Assembly (NCBI GenBank): GCA_964621845.1
Contig: CAZUOL010000004.1
Coordinates: 1-18,337, forward strand
Direction: 5' to 3'
Length of the DNA stretch: 18,337 nucleotides
Source: CAYRKQ01 sp964621845
GTDB taxonomy: Bacteria; Patescibacteriota; Saccharimonadia; Saccharimonadales; UBA7683
The stretch's first letter is position 1, and each line of letters opens with the position of its first letter. Under the pieces are notes generated by a model, which had not been told where the DNA came from, ran no database searches, and worked only from the letters and a program-made list of their open reading frames with translations. A program made the translations under genes and the position numbers. Below are positions 1-6,819 of the stretch, piece by piece.

Positions 1-1
1 T

Positions 2-436
2 AAGGTGGAAGGCAAGCATCACCACATTAGTGCAGAAATGGCTCGCAAGTACGGCATGCCAGAAGATATTGTGCATGCTATCGAGGCGCACCATGATGAC
101 ATAGAAGCAACAACTCCGGCTGCAATGATCGTTCGCGTCGTGGACGCGCTTTCTGCGGCCCGCCCTGGTGCCCGCAACATTAGTGCTGAAAACTTCGTTG
201 AACGAATGCGTGAGTTAGAGAATGTCGCTACGAGCTTTCCGGGGATTGACAAGGCCTATGCTATTTCGGCCGGTCGTGAAGTACGCGTGATGGTGCAACC
301 AAAAACAATCGATGATCTCTCGGCGATTAAACTAGCGCGTGATATTGCGAACAAAATCGAAAGCACCATGCAGTACCCGGGGACTATCAAGGTCAACGTG
401 ATTCGCGAAACTCGCGCCATCGAATACGCAAAGTAG
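2..436 (+). CDS. rny: Ribonuclease Y, C-terminal part (5' end outside window)
   Basis: The first 144 codons visible are the C-terminal part of RNase Y, the membrane-anchored endoribonuclease that starts mRNA decay in many bacteria. The reading frame is open to the window edge, so the N-terminal membrane helix, the KH domain and the first half of the HD domain lie upstream. The visible part holds the late HD-domain segment (VEGKHHHISAEMARKYG followed by AIEAHHDD) and the family's conserved C-terminal tail ending PGTIKVNVIRETRAIEYAK. The GTG at base 5 is an internal Val codon, not a start. It is followed after 5 bp by the next gene, suggesting cotranscription. Identity is judged from these family-typical stretches; confidence is high. 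Nothing in the visible part looks damaged. Confidence 0.93.
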   Translation, partial: KVEGKHHHISAEMARKYGMPEDIVHAIEAHHDDIEATTPAAMIVRVVDALSAARPGARNISAENFVERMRELENVATSFPGIDKAYAISAGREVRVMVQPKTIDDLSAIKLARDIANKIESTMQYPGTIKVNVIRETRAIEYAK

Positions 437-441
437 GTTTA

Positions 442-936
442 ATGGACTCACCCGGAAAAATACCAGAGATTAAGCCGGGGGACCTACCTCGTTTGCTAGA
501 AGGTAGAGGCTTCGTTGATGGTGTGGTGATGCAGGTCGGCCCAAGACTGTGGGCACTTGAACATAACGGACGGCCTTGGCTGATTTTTGAAGATGCCAAC
601 TACCATCCTATGTATCATCTTGACCGCATGCAGCAAGAGCGTTATCAGGAACAAATCGAACAGAATGACTATCCGTTTTGTACCGAAGCAAGCCAGATAT
701 TCATTGACTTAGAGGCCGGACGCTACATTGAACGTGAGTTTTACGCTGAAGAAGGTGAGATACAAGGAGTTGAATATGCATGGGAGGCAATTACGCATGG
801 CGGGGTGCTTGAGGAGGCAGCGTATCACGCGTATATTGCTGGTTTACTACAGGAAATAGGCGAAGAAACAATCCCGACCGATTGGTCAACGCTTACAGAT
901 ATGCAAGAATCTGATGTCGAAAGATTAACCACATAA
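442..936 (+). CDS. Unrecognised 164-aa soluble protein
   Basis: I do not recognise a family. The product is acidic and rich in aromatic residues, with no signal peptide or membrane segment, so it is probably cytoplasmic. A tryptophan/proline-rich N-terminal half (LWALEHNGRPWLIFEDANYH) is followed by a Glu-rich helical C-terminal half (EEAAYHAYIAGLLQEIGEE). The ATG lies 5 bp after the rny stop, with a short AGG at 435-437 as a possible ribosome site, and the stop is 8 bp before the next start, so it sits inside a tight operon. Base composition and codon use look like its neighbours. That it is a real gene is supported by the tight packing and protein-like composition; its function is unknown. 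Confidence 0.75.
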   Translation: MDSPGKIPEIKPGDLPRLLEGRGFVDGVVMQVGPRLWALEHNGRPWLIFEDANYHPMYHLDRMQQERYQEQIEQNDYPFCTEASQIFIDLEAGRYIEREFYAEEGEIQGVEYAWEAITHGGVLEEAAYHAYIAGLLQEIGEETIPTDWSTLTDMQESDVERLTT

Positions 937-944
937 GGAAATAC

Positions 945-1481
945 ATGATCACTATTATTTTTGAAGCACATAGTACGACGATTGATAACGAGGCCAAAAG
1001 AGCGAGTGGCTGGAATGATATCGATCTTTCTGAACTTGGATTGCAACAGGCTTATGAACTCAAGGATCGATACCTAAAAAAGCATATTGATGCCATTTTC
1101 CCTTCGGATTTGCAGCGGGCTGTAAAGACTGCGATCCCGCTTGCCGCCGCAAAACATATTCCGATCTATCCTGATGAGCGATTGCGTGAATGTGATTATG
1201 GTGACCTGACACAGGCACCGAAGCAAGATGTTGACGCGCAAAAAGCCCTCAGAGTTGAGACTCCTTTCCCTAATGGCGAAAGTTACCAAGAGTGCGCCCA
1301 GCGCGTAAAGGATTTTCTTGATTGGCTAATACAAAACTTTGATGGCAAAACGGTTATAATCATTGGTCATCGTGCAACGCAGTATGGTTTGGAACACTGG
1401 CTCAACGGCAAAGACTTAAAAACATGCGTCACCGAGCCTTGGGCATATCAACCAGGCTGGGAGTATCGTCTTGACCATTAA
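945..1481 (+). CDS. Histidine phosphatase superfamily protein (RHG motif altered to AHS)
   Basis: A 178-aa protein of the histidine phosphatase (phosphoglycerate mutase-like) fold. The order of catalytic landmarks is kept: the nucleophilic His9, Arg58 in SDLQRAVKTA, the acid Glu82 in DERLREC, and the second His142 in IIGHRATQ. The usual RHG around the first His is here A8-H9-S10, so the Arg that normally binds phosphate beside the nucleophile is missing. The family removes phosphate from small metabolites or proteins through a phosphohistidine; the substrate cannot be told here. AAGGAA at 935-940 is a good Shine-Dalgarno site. The 3' end overlaps the following HAD hydrolase gene by 11 bp, which points to translational coupling and perhaps a shared pathway. 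Confidence 0.85.
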   Translation: MITIIFEAHSTTIDNEAKRASGWNDIDLSELGLQQAYELKDRYLKKHIDAIFPSDLQRAVKTAIPLAAAKHIPIYPDERLRECDYGDLTQAPKQDVDAQKALRVETPFPNGESYQECAQRVKDFLDWLIQNFDGKTVIIIGHRATQYGLEHWLNGKDLKTCVTEPWAYQPGWEYRLDH

Positions 1482-2055
1482 ATCTGTATTGTTTGATTGG
1501 GGCGGTGTATTGGTGGCCGGTGGACGGTCTTTTAGTGCCTATGTTGAAGATGTATTGGGGGCACCTATCAAAGATATCGAGGCTTTCAGTGAAATACGTG
1601 TACGGTTGAATCAAAATAAAATTACACCAGAAGCATTTGAGGCAGAGTTGCTCAAGCTCACGGGCGTTGCAGCAATACCAGAGGGTTTCTGGGTGCCTAC
1701 GAATGTGCGTGATATATTGCCAGAAATGAAGCATTTCACTAAAGACTTGAGAGACCAGGGTTACCAAACAGGGATTATTTCTAACATGGGGCACACAATG
1801 GCCGAGGCAATCCGCGGAGTTGGAGGCTACGATGGATTTGACCCACTGGTTATTTCTTGTGAGGTCGGACTTGATAAGCCCATGCCCGCGATTTATGATC
1901 TTGCAGTTGAAAGATCTGGCTATCAACCAAGTGAAATTGTTTTTGTTGATGATCTTGCTTCAAATCTTGATTATCCTAAAGAGCTCGGTATGTCGGTTGT
2001 GCTCGCAACTTCACCGGCTCAGATTATAGAAGAAGTCACTGCGTTGCTTGGATAA
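1471..2055 (+). CDS. HAD superfamily hydrolase (subfamily IA-like, DWGG motif I)
   Basis: A 194-aa HAD hydrolase. Motif I is FDWGGVL with the nucleophile Asp9; the second Asp of the classical DxD is replaced by Gly11, as in HAD-IA proteins with DLGNV/DWGG-type motifs. Motif II is IISN (Ser104), motif III Lys136 in GLDKPMP, and motif IV the Asp pair 160-161 in VFVDDLASN. The residues between motif I and II form the helical cap. Such enzymes dephosphorylate small sugar or nucleotide phosphates; the substrate is unknown. The start is TTG at 1471, supported by GGGAG at 1459-1463 and by motif I beginning a few residues in. It overlaps the histidine phosphatase gene by 11 bp, so two phosphatase-type enzymes are made together. 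It is the last gene of the rny operon. Confidence 0.88.
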   Translation: MTIKSVLFDWGGVLVAGGRSFSAYVEDVLGAPIKDIEAFSEIRVRLNQNKITPEAFEAELLKLTGVAAIPEGFWVPTNVRDILPEMKHFTKDLRDQGYQTGIISNMGHTMAEAIRGVGGYDGFDPLVISCEVGLDKPMPAIYDLAVERSGYQPSEIVFVDDLASNLDYPKELGMSVVLATSPAQIIEEVTALLG

Positions 2056-2068
2056 AAAAGGGGCTTTT

Positions 2069-2085
2069 TGATACAATAAGCATAA
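2069..2085 (+). promoter_or_regulatory. Extended -10 promoter of the 2105 gene
   Basis: TGA-TACAAT (2069-2077) fits TGnTAnnnT and is followed at once by AAGCATAA (2078-2085), a string that recurs behind three other promoters in this window. No strong -35 is seen. A short A-rich/T-rich dyad (2055-2069) lies just upstream and may end the previous operon. The ATG at 2105 has AAGGA at 2093-2097, so this mRNA would have a leader of about 20 nt. Confidence 0.6.
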
Positions 2086-2104
2086 CCTAAATAAGGATAA
2101 ACAC

Positions 2105-3100
2105 ATGGATCCAAATGGTGGCATGAATCCATCAGTACCGAAGCTAGATAACACACAGCCAGCAGCTGACCAGCCAGTGGATATTTATTCACAACCACAA
2201 AGCTTTGATCAGCCGGTTGGTGGTGCAAGCATTCCTTCTGAGGTGCCAGCCGGGGGCCCTGTTATGCAAGATGTGCCTGGCCCTGCTGTACCGACGGCAA
2301 CCCCCGATCAAGGTATGGGGTTTCCAAACCCCCAGCCACCACAGTTTCAGGATCCAGCTGCGAGTTATCAACCACCCATCGATCCCGATCCTATGTTGAA
2401 TCAACCCATGATGGAAACACCTGCCAAACCAGCAGGCGGTGGTAAAAAAATACTGGTGATTTTTGGTGGTCTTATCCTGGCACTCCTTTTGCTTGGTGGT
2501 GCGGCGTTTGCGGGCTACACCATGGGTAAAACCGCTGGCAGTCAACAGGCAGCCACCGAATTTCAGCAACAACAAGCAGCAGCGCAGCAAACGCAAAATA
2601 CGAGCGCCTCAACTCAAAATGTGACTCTCGATTTAAGTAATACAGTACAAACCAACCAGGTGAAAGATGAAGAATTAACTGGAAAAATTGGCGAACCTAT
2701 CAGCGCCAGCGATGGTTTTGTGGTGCAAGTAACCAACATTGAACGTAAATTTACAACTGATGAAGCGGATTACCAACTTGATGATGGCAAAGAGCTGGTG
2801 AAGGTGAATTTTGTCATGGGGAATGCCGCAGAGGATCGTGCCAAAACTATTAAAAGCTCCGAGCTGTATCTTGAAGAGGGGACGGATCAGACAAAGGTGA
2901 CACCCGAAAGCCGGCTGACAAAATACAAAGGATATTTTGATACAGTCACCATTCAGCCTGGCGAACAAACGACGGGATCGATTGTATATGCGGTTACAAA
3001 AGATGTCGCGCCGCTTGTATTTGTTCGAGATCAGACCTATAAGTTACCAAATCAGAACAAGCAAGTGACAACCAAAACATCAATCACCCTTACCGATTAG
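2105..3100 (+). CDS. Single-pass membrane protein with proline-rich cytoplasmic tail and DUF4352-like external domain
   Basis: A 331-aa protein. Residues 1-112 are disordered and rich in Pro, Gln and Asp; residues 115-138 form one membrane helix preceded by Lys-Lys, so the N-terminus should stay inside. A Gln/Ala-rich stretch (147-163) links to a globular external domain at about 190-331, with the GEPISASDGFVVQV...ELVKVNFVM...TVTIQPGEQTTGSIVY pattern typical of DUF4352/immunoglobulin-like domains found on lipoproteins and membrane proteins of Gram-positive-type bacteria. No enzyme motif is visible; a structural or ligand-binding role at the surface is an inference. The start has AAGGA 7 bp upstream. 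The gene has its own promoter and a clean terminator, so it is probably monocistronic. Its helix resembles that of the protein at 8748. Confidence 0.8.
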   Translation: MDPNGGMNPSVPKLDNTQPAADQPVDIYSQPQSFDQPVGGASIPSEVPAGGPVMQDVPGPAVPTATPDQGMGFPNPQPPQFQDPAASYQPPIDPDPMLNQPMMETPAKPAGGGKKILVIFGGLILALLLLGGAAFAGYTMGKTAGSQQAATEFQQQQAAAQQTQNTSASTQNVTLDLSNTVQTNQVKDEELTGKIGEPISASDGFVVQVTNIERKFTTDEADYQLDDGKELVKVNFVMGNAAEDRAKTIKSSELYLEEGTDQTKVTPESRLTKYKGYFDTVTIQPGEQTTGSIVYAVTKDVAPLVFVRDQTYKLPNQNKQVTTKTSITLTD

Positions 3101-3102
3101 TC

Positions 3103-3123
3103 AACAGCATTAGGTGCTGTTTT
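3103..3123 (+). terminator. Rho-independent terminator after the 2105 gene
   Basis: A perfect 7-bp stem AACAGCA / TGCTGTT with loop TTAGG, running into TTTT, begins 2 bp after the stop codon. It also separates this gene from the convergent gene ending at 3161. Confidence 0.82.
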
Positions 3124-3160
3124 GGGCATTTATAAATCACTCAAGGTCTCGTAATGGCAA

Positions 3161-3349
3161 CTAAGCCTCTTGGCTGCCGCGAAAACCAAGCAGTGCGACC
3201 ACCGAGCTTGCGGCCATGTTGATCAGCACAACATTTACGACATCGAGATTACGATTGATCGCTAAAATCAGTGCCGTGCCAATCCACATAGTACCGATGA
3301 TACCAGCAGTGTAGGGATACTTTACGAATAAAATGACATCTTTAAACAT
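3161..3349 (-). CDS. Small two-helix membrane protein (62 aa)
   Basis: The product has two hydrophobic stretches, about residues 12-30 (AGIIGTMWIGTALILAI) and 37-55 (VVNVVLINMAASSVVALLG), joined by a short polar turn (NRNLD), so it should form a membrane hairpin. No family is recognised. The ATG at 3349 lies only 6 nt behind a perfect extended -10 (TGGTATAAT, minus strand), predicting a leaderless mRNA; no Shine-Dalgarno site is present, consistent with that. It follows the ABC1 kinase-like gene on the same strand with 21 bp between them. The hydrophobic pattern plus promoter placement supports a real gene, although it is short. Confidence 0.7.
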   Translation of the reverse strand: MFKDVILFVKYPYTAGIIGTMWIGTALILAINRNLDVVNVVLINMAASSVVALLGFRGSQEA

Positions 3350-3355
3350 ATTGTT

Positions 3356-3364
3356 ATTATACCA
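3356..3364 (-). promoter_or_regulatory. Extended -10 promoter of the 3349(-) gene
   Basis: Minus-strand TGG-TATAAT, a perfect -10 with the TGn extension. A -35-like CTGAAA lies 17 bp upstream (3379-3384), inside the end of the kinase gene. The -10 ends 6 nt before the ATG. Confidence 0.72.
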
Positions 3365-3370
3365 TAATTA

Positions 3371-4954
3371 CTAAGATTTTTCAGAATCTTTTTTTTCAAC
3401 TTTGGAAACCTTCGGCTTTGGCTTGGTTTTTTGAGTAGATTCGGCAGTGCGGATTTTACTGATAAATATTTTGAAGAGCTGTGGGTCGCGTGTCGCAACA
3501 CGTTCGAGCCATTTTGTGACGATTTCAAGTGCACGGTTAGCACTCATAGTGTTTTCGGTCTCCTGTGTATACTCTGGCCGTTCGGAGGCAACGTAAGCCA
3601 AACCTTCTTTAAAGGCTTCAGGTAATACTTTGCGCATACCAAGTGATTCAACCAGGGTGATGTAGCTCTGTGCGGCACGCAACATTTCGCTATCTTCAAT
3701 TTTCAGTACAAACCCAAAACGGTTCCCTTTATTAATCACTGAGTTCACGGTGCCCAAGATGCTACCGCTTTCAATAATTTGCTCAAGATCTTCTTGGCTC
3801 ATCTCTTTCTTTAAATTATTCTCTGCCACAACACCCATTTGTCGGGTAAGGTCATTTGTTTTATCTGAAGCCGGCAACATGCTGGTTATTTTCTTTAGCG
3901 CCTTATAGAGATCGCTCACAAAAAAGCGTAAAAACTGACCAAGCATCATCGGAACATCAATCACACCGCTCAGCATCCGCTGATATTCCCTGAGCAATCC
4001 ATAAAAAGCCGCTTTTTCTTTTGGTGCTTGAGCAGAAATCCCAAAATCAATCAGGGCGACACGGTTGTCTGAAAGCAGCTTCACGTTGCCGGGGTGGGGG
4101 TCACCCTGAATTCGTGGCAGCATGAAGATACCACGAACATATTCAAACCCCACGAGTTTTAATTGTGTCGCCAGATCTGATCGTAAGTTCTGGGCAACGT
4201 AGTCAACTGCATTGATGCCTTGCTCTTGCAGGCGTAGTAACTGGGCGCATGAAATACCATCAACGTACTGTTGCACAATCAAATTGGGGGTGCAGAGTTC
4301 AAGGTACGTCTTCGGAATGATGAAATGAGGGTTATCTTTGTAGGCCTGAAATAGCTCATCGGCAAATCGAGCCTCTTCAACATAGTCGGTTTCACGCATG
4401 GTAGCGCGTTTAAAATCAGAAATCGCCGAAAGAATGTTCACATCCATATTGCGATAAATTTTGTTCACAAATGCGCGCATAAAAAAGCTAATCAGCTTTA
4501 GATCATAGGCCAGTGTTTCGCGAACCAAAGGCCGGAGCAGTTTAACAACTACCTGCGAGCCATCTTGTAAGGTGGCAAAATAAACCTGGCCAAAACTACC
4601 CGCAGCAAACGGGGTAGGGTTGATGGCGCTTATGTGCGCAAGCCGCGCAGGTGGTAGCTCTTGCTGCAATACCGCATTGATGTCAAGCGGTTCGCTCTCT
4701 AGGTTTTCAAAAATCTTTAAACGATCGCTGCTTTGCCAATCACGCATCATCGAGCTTTTTAGCAACACCCCTTGCAAAAACTTCACATATACACCACCGA
4801 GCTTTGTGAATTCCTCGCAGATGAGGTTGTTCATAGCCGGGTAATCTTTCTTTCGGTAGAGCTTATAGGCACTGGTAACAAGTGCAGTGAGTTTTTTACG
4901 ACGATAGCGCTTGAGCTCTTTGATCTGTTTTTCTTGCAAATTTTTGGTGCCCAC
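3371..4954 (-). CDS. ABC1/AarF/UbiB-family atypical kinase-like protein
   Basis: A 527-aa member of the ABC1 (AarF/ADCK/UbiB) atypical kinase family. Motifs in order: VKFLQG at 57-62 in the place of the family KxGQ signature (Gly replaced by Leu); the Ala-rich nucleotide loop PFAAGSFGQVYFA (115-127); Lys138 in VVVKLLRP; catalytic-loop GDPHPGN (284-290) and metal-binding IDFG with Asp303. ABC1 proteins are mostly linked to quinone or lipid handling; no quinone gene is in view. The start is GTG at 4954, not the open ATG at 5002, because AGGAGG (4961-4966 on plus) sits 6 nt upstream. The C-terminal tail is Lys-rich (KPKPKVSKVEKKDSEKS). The stop codon of the small gene upstream overlaps this ribosome site, so translation is likely coupled. 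Confidence 0.9.
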   Translation of the reverse strand: MGTKNLQEKQIKELKRYRRKKLTALVTSAYKLYRKKDYPAMNNLICEEFTKLGGVYVKFLQGVLLKSSMMRDWQSSDRLKIFENLESEPLDINAVLQQELPPARLAHISAINPTPFAAGSFGQVYFATLQDGSQVVVKLLRPLVRETLAYDLKLISFFMRAFVNKIYRNMDVNILSAISDFKRATMRETDYVEEARFADELFQAYKDNPHFIIPKTYLELCTPNLIVQQYVDGISCAQLLRLQEQGINAVDYVAQNLRSDLATQLKLVGFEYVRGIFMLPRIQGDPHPGNVKLLSDNRVALIDFGISAQAPKEKAAFYGLLREYQRMLSGVIDVPMMLGQFLRFFVSDLYKALKKITSMLPASDKTNDLTRQMGVVAENNLKKEMSQEDLEQIIESGSILGTVNSVINKGNRFGFVLKIEDSEMLRAAQSYITLVESLGMRKVLPEAFKEGLAYVASERPEYTQETENTMSANRALEIVTKWLERVATRDPQLFKIFISKIRTAESTQKTKPKPKVSKVEKKDSEKS

Positions 4955-4964
4955 GGGGAGCCTC

Positions 4965-5126
4965 CTACTTATTCTTGCCGAACCCAATAATAAAGAGCAC
5001 AAGGGTAAAGATAGTCAGCCCTACATATAGCTTGAGCATGTCAGTTGGGTCACTGACAACAAATGCCATCAATACAACTGCTATCCAAACAAGTAGTATG
5101 GTGGCGAAGATTGAGGCGTATTTCAT
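4965..5126 (-). CDS. Small two-helix membrane protein (53 aa) coupled to the ABC1 kinase
   Basis: A 53-codon frame with two hydrophobic segments, about residues 5-24 (SIFATILLVWIAVVLMAF) and 34-50 (YVGLTIFTLVLFIIGFG), split by VSDPTDMLK and ending in GKNK. It therefore looks like a membrane hairpin. Its TAG stop (4965-4967) is the first part of TAGGAGG, whose AGGAGG is the ribosome site of the kinase gene, and a near-consensus promoter stands 34 nt upstream of its ATG. Together these make it a probable first gene of a two-gene operon. No family is recognised. It may help anchor or partner the kinase-like protein at the membrane; that is inference from coupling only. Confidence 0.72.
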   Translation of the reverse strand: MKYASIFATILLVWIAVVLMAFVVSDPTDMLKLYVGLTIFTLVLFIIGFGKNK

Positions 5127-5160
5127 AACTCTTTACATCCAATCGTATTCATTTTCCACT

Positions 5161-5189
5161 ATTATATCAATTATTTCGAAAATTGTCTA
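5161..5189 (-). promoter_or_regulatory. Near-consensus promoter of the small membrane protein-ABC1 kinase operon
   Basis: On the minus strand, TAGACA (5184-5189; 5 of 6 to TTGACA), a 17-bp spacer and TATAAT (5161-5166) with a TGA extension directly upstream. It is the best -35/-10 pair in the window. The predicted leader to the ATG at 5126 is about 27 nt. Confidence 0.78.
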
Positions 5190-5207
5190 CCTCTAAAGTG
5201 TTTATAT

Positions 5208-5381
5208 GAAAAAGTCTGGCTTTCGTCAGATAGTTATAGTCGCGAGAAACGTCTACTCCTCGAACTTTTTGAGTGGGCAACCACTAGCCTACCTAAATCG
5301 GAGAACCAAGTTAGACACCTATCTCAACTATTAGCTCACGACACCCTAAATTCAAACGGTAGTAATGTAGTAGTGTTTTGA
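5208..5381 (+). pseudogene. Possible remnant of a coding region (no start codon found)
   Basis: In the 250-bp gap between the kinase operon promoter and the next gene one plus-strand frame reads as a protein-like helical peptide of 57 residues (YSREKRLLLELFEWATTSL, then SENQVRHLSQLLAHDTLN) before TGA at 5379. No ATG, GTG or TTG opens this frame in a sensible place, and an alternative ATG at 5206 in another frame gives only 42 codons. It could be the tail of a decayed gene or chance. I see nothing else in this stretch. Confidence 0.25.
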
Positions 5382-5383
5382 GC

Positions 5384-5587
5384 CTAGTTCTCAGGTACTA
5401 GGGTGCCGTTCTCTAGCCTCTTAGCGGTGTCTGAATACGGATCTTGGTGCGAATTAGGATGCTCTGCGGAATACTGTTCCGCTCGAACCCGGTATTCCTT
5501 CGCGCGAGTTTCAGCAAAGCCAGGTAGTTCACCATACTTGTCTACTTGTTCTGCACGAGGGGCGAAACCGAAGGACTCTTTACTCAT
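5384..5587 (-). CDS. Small hydrophilic protein (67 aa), unrecognised
   Basis: The product begins MSKESFGFAPRAEQ and is charged and rich in Glu, Arg, Ala and Tyr (GFAETRAKEYRVRAEQYSAEH), with no membrane segment or known motif; it is probably cytoplasmic and largely helical. The ATG at 5587 is preferred over the in-frame ATG at 5611 because the upstream residues (MIVLYYTN) overlap a -10-like TATTAT (5594-5599) that would place the transcript start at or next to the ATG. It stands alone between the tRNA-Pro terminator and the gene-poor stretch. Function unknown. Confidence 0.62.
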   Translation of the reverse strand: MSKESFGFAPRAEQVDKYGELPGFAETRAKEYRVRAEQYSAEHPNSHQDPYSDTAKRLENGTLVPEN

Positions 5588-5593
5588 GTTTGT

Positions 5594-5599
5594 ATAATA
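5594..5599 (-). promoter_or_regulatory. -10-like box of the 5587(-) gene
   Basis: Minus-strand TATTAT preceded by TTG, ending 6 nt before the ATG at 5587. No clear -35. It would give a leaderless mRNA. Confidence 0.45.
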
Positions 5600-5636
5600 C
5601 AACACTATCATAAATAAGTCAATTATATTCTTAAAG

Positions 5637-5668
5637 AATTAAAAACCTTTCGTCTATTCGAAAGGTTT
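5637..5668 (-). terminator. Terminator downstream of tRNA-Pro
   Basis: On the minus strand a 10-bp perfect stem AAACCTTTCG / CGAAAGGTTT with loop AATAGA is followed by TT and an AT-rich tract. It lies 16 bp after the tRNA CCA end. Confidence 0.85.
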
Positions 5669-5683
5669 TAACCATGAATATTG

Positions 5684-5760
5684 TGGTCGGGGTGAGAGGA
5701 CTCGAACCTCCGACCTCGCGGTCCCAAACCGCGCGCGCTAGCCAACTGCGCCACACCCCG
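5684..5760 (-). tRNA. tRNA-Pro (anticodon UGG)
   Basis: On the minus strand the acceptor halves CGGGGTG / CACCCCG pair perfectly, giving the C1-G72 pair and A73 usual for bacterial tRNA-Pro. The D arm is GCGC-AGTTGGCTA-GCGC, the anticodon stem CGCGG / CCGCG holds loop TTTGGGA (anticodon TGG with G37), the variable region is AGGTC, and the T arm contains TTCGAGT. CCA is encoded (5684-5686). An extended -10 promoter lies upstream and a strong terminator downstream, so it is a single-gene unit. Confidence 0.97.
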
Positions 5761-5781
5761 ACGGTGTGTAAAACGGTAATT

Positions 5782-5790
5782 AGTATAGCA
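5782..5790 (-). promoter_or_regulatory. Extended -10 promoter of tRNA-Pro
   Basis: Minus-strand TGC-TATACT, ending 21 nt before the tRNA 5' end. It is the same 9-mer as the promoter of the divergent sugar kinase gene at 5836-5844. Confidence 0.65.
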
Positions 5791-5835
5791 TCACTTCTGT
5801 TATTTTTAAAGCGTAGCATTGAAACACCACTCTTC

Positions 5836-5844
5836 TGCTATACT
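5836..5844 (+). promoter_or_regulatory. Extended -10 promoter of the PfkB kinase gene
   Basis: TGC-TATACT ends 7 nt (CTTAAGC) before the ATG at 5852, so the transcript should start at or very near the start codon. TTGAAA at 5819-5824 resembles a -35 but is only 14 bp away. Confidence 0.68.
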
Positions 5845-5851
5845 CTTAAGC

Positions 5852-6811
5852 ATGAGTAAACCGCTTATGGTGTGTGTGGGCAAAGCGGGGCAAGATACGT
5901 TTTTGCAAAGCGAGGCCTTCAAGCCAAAAAAAGAAAACGGCATATATTACGAGCATATGGTGCTCGGCAATAAGTATTACGTTGATGACGCGGTGGTGGC
6001 AACAGGTAACAATGCGGTGAATGCGGCCGTTACGTTTGCTCGCCAGCGCTTACCAGTAAAGCTCATCACTACCATTGGTGATGACGAGGCTGGTGCCCAT
6101 ATTTTGCGTGCCCTTGATAAAGAACATATTGATACAAGTGAAATGCGAGTGGACGAGGCAGCAAAAACAAGCTTTTCAACCATCTTACTCGCGCCGAACG
6201 GTGAACGAACAATTTTGGATTTTCCAGGTAGCGTAAAAATAGTGCAAACACAACTCGAAAGTGTTAAAAACGAAGGCGAGTGGCTCTACGTCTCTTCACT
6301 GGGCTCAATGACCAGCCTTAAGCACTTATGCAAGCTTGCAAAAGCGCACGATGTAAAGATAGCCTTTAACCCGGCAAGCTATGAACTACAGCATTTGCAG
6401 GAGACTGCCGATTTATTGGAGTTTGTCGACATTTTTGCCGTGAACAAAGAGGAAGCTAAGCGATTTGTAGACGGTAGTACCATTGGTGAGCTGGCCAAAA
6501 AACTTGCTGAAACGGTTGATATAGTTTTGGTGAGCGATGGGCCACGTGGGGCGGCAGCGTGTGATGGTGAACGGCTCGTGCAGGCGGGGTTGTACGAGAA
6601 GGTGCCTGTTGTTGATAGAACAGGGGCTGGTGACGCCTTCACCAGCGGTTTTGTATCTCAAATAGCACTTGGCAAAAAGCTCGAAGAAGCCATCATCTTT
6701 GCCAGTGCAAACTCTACAAGCGTGGTCGGAAAAGTCGGCGCCAACGTAGGCGCGTTGCACTCACATCACCAACTGCACGATATGCCTATGCATATAAGTG
6801 TTGTGAGGTAA
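5852..6811 (+). CDS. PfkB/ribokinase-family carbohydrate kinase
   Basis: A 319-aa sugar kinase of the PfkB family, cytoplasmic. It opens MSKPLMVCVGKAGQDTF; the substrate region has ATGNNAVNAAVTFARQ (50-65) in the usual GGN..N position; NKEEA (198-202) matches the family NxxE segment; and the ATP-site signature DRTGAGDAFTSGF (255-267) carries the catalytic base Asp261 in GAGD. The family phosphorylates sugars or nucleosides at an exocyclic hydroxyl using ATP; this sequence does not let me choose ribose, adenosine or fructose-6-phosphate. The ATG at 5852 is preferred over the frame opening at 5819 because homology begins here and the -10 lies between. It has no Shine-Dalgarno site, in line with leaderless initiation. 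Confidence 0.92.
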   Translation: MSKPLMVCVGKAGQDTFLQSEAFKPKKENGIYYEHMVLGNKYYVDDAVVATGNNAVNAAVTFARQRLPVKLITTIGDDEAGAHILRALDKEHIDTSEMRVDEAAKTSFSTILLAPNGERTILDFPGSVKIVQTQLESVKNEGEWLYVSSLGSMTSLKHLCKLAKAHDVKIAFNPASYELQHLQETADLLEFVDIFAVNKEEAKRFVDGSTIGELAKKLAETVDIVLVSDGPRGAAACDGERLVQAGLYEKVPVVDRTGAGDAFTSGFVSQIALGKKLEEAIIFASANSTSVVGKVGANVGALHSHHQLHDMPMHISVVR

Positions 6812-6819
6812 TGACAGAG

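Noticed and set aside
1429..1926. Minus-strand frame of 165 codons
   Set aside because: It lies wholly across the HAD hydrolase gene, whose motifs are clear, and its peptide looks random (Cys- and His-rich without pattern).
2054..2070. A-run/T-run dyad (AAAAAG-GGG-CTTTTT) as terminator of the rny operon
   Set aside because: The stem is nearly all A-T with a 3-nt loop and it overlaps the next promoter, so I do not call it a terminator.
4955..5002. Longer N-terminus for the ABC1 kinase
   Set aside because: The GTG at 4954 has a perfect AGGAGG at 6 nt, and the extra residues overlap the coding part of the small upstream gene.
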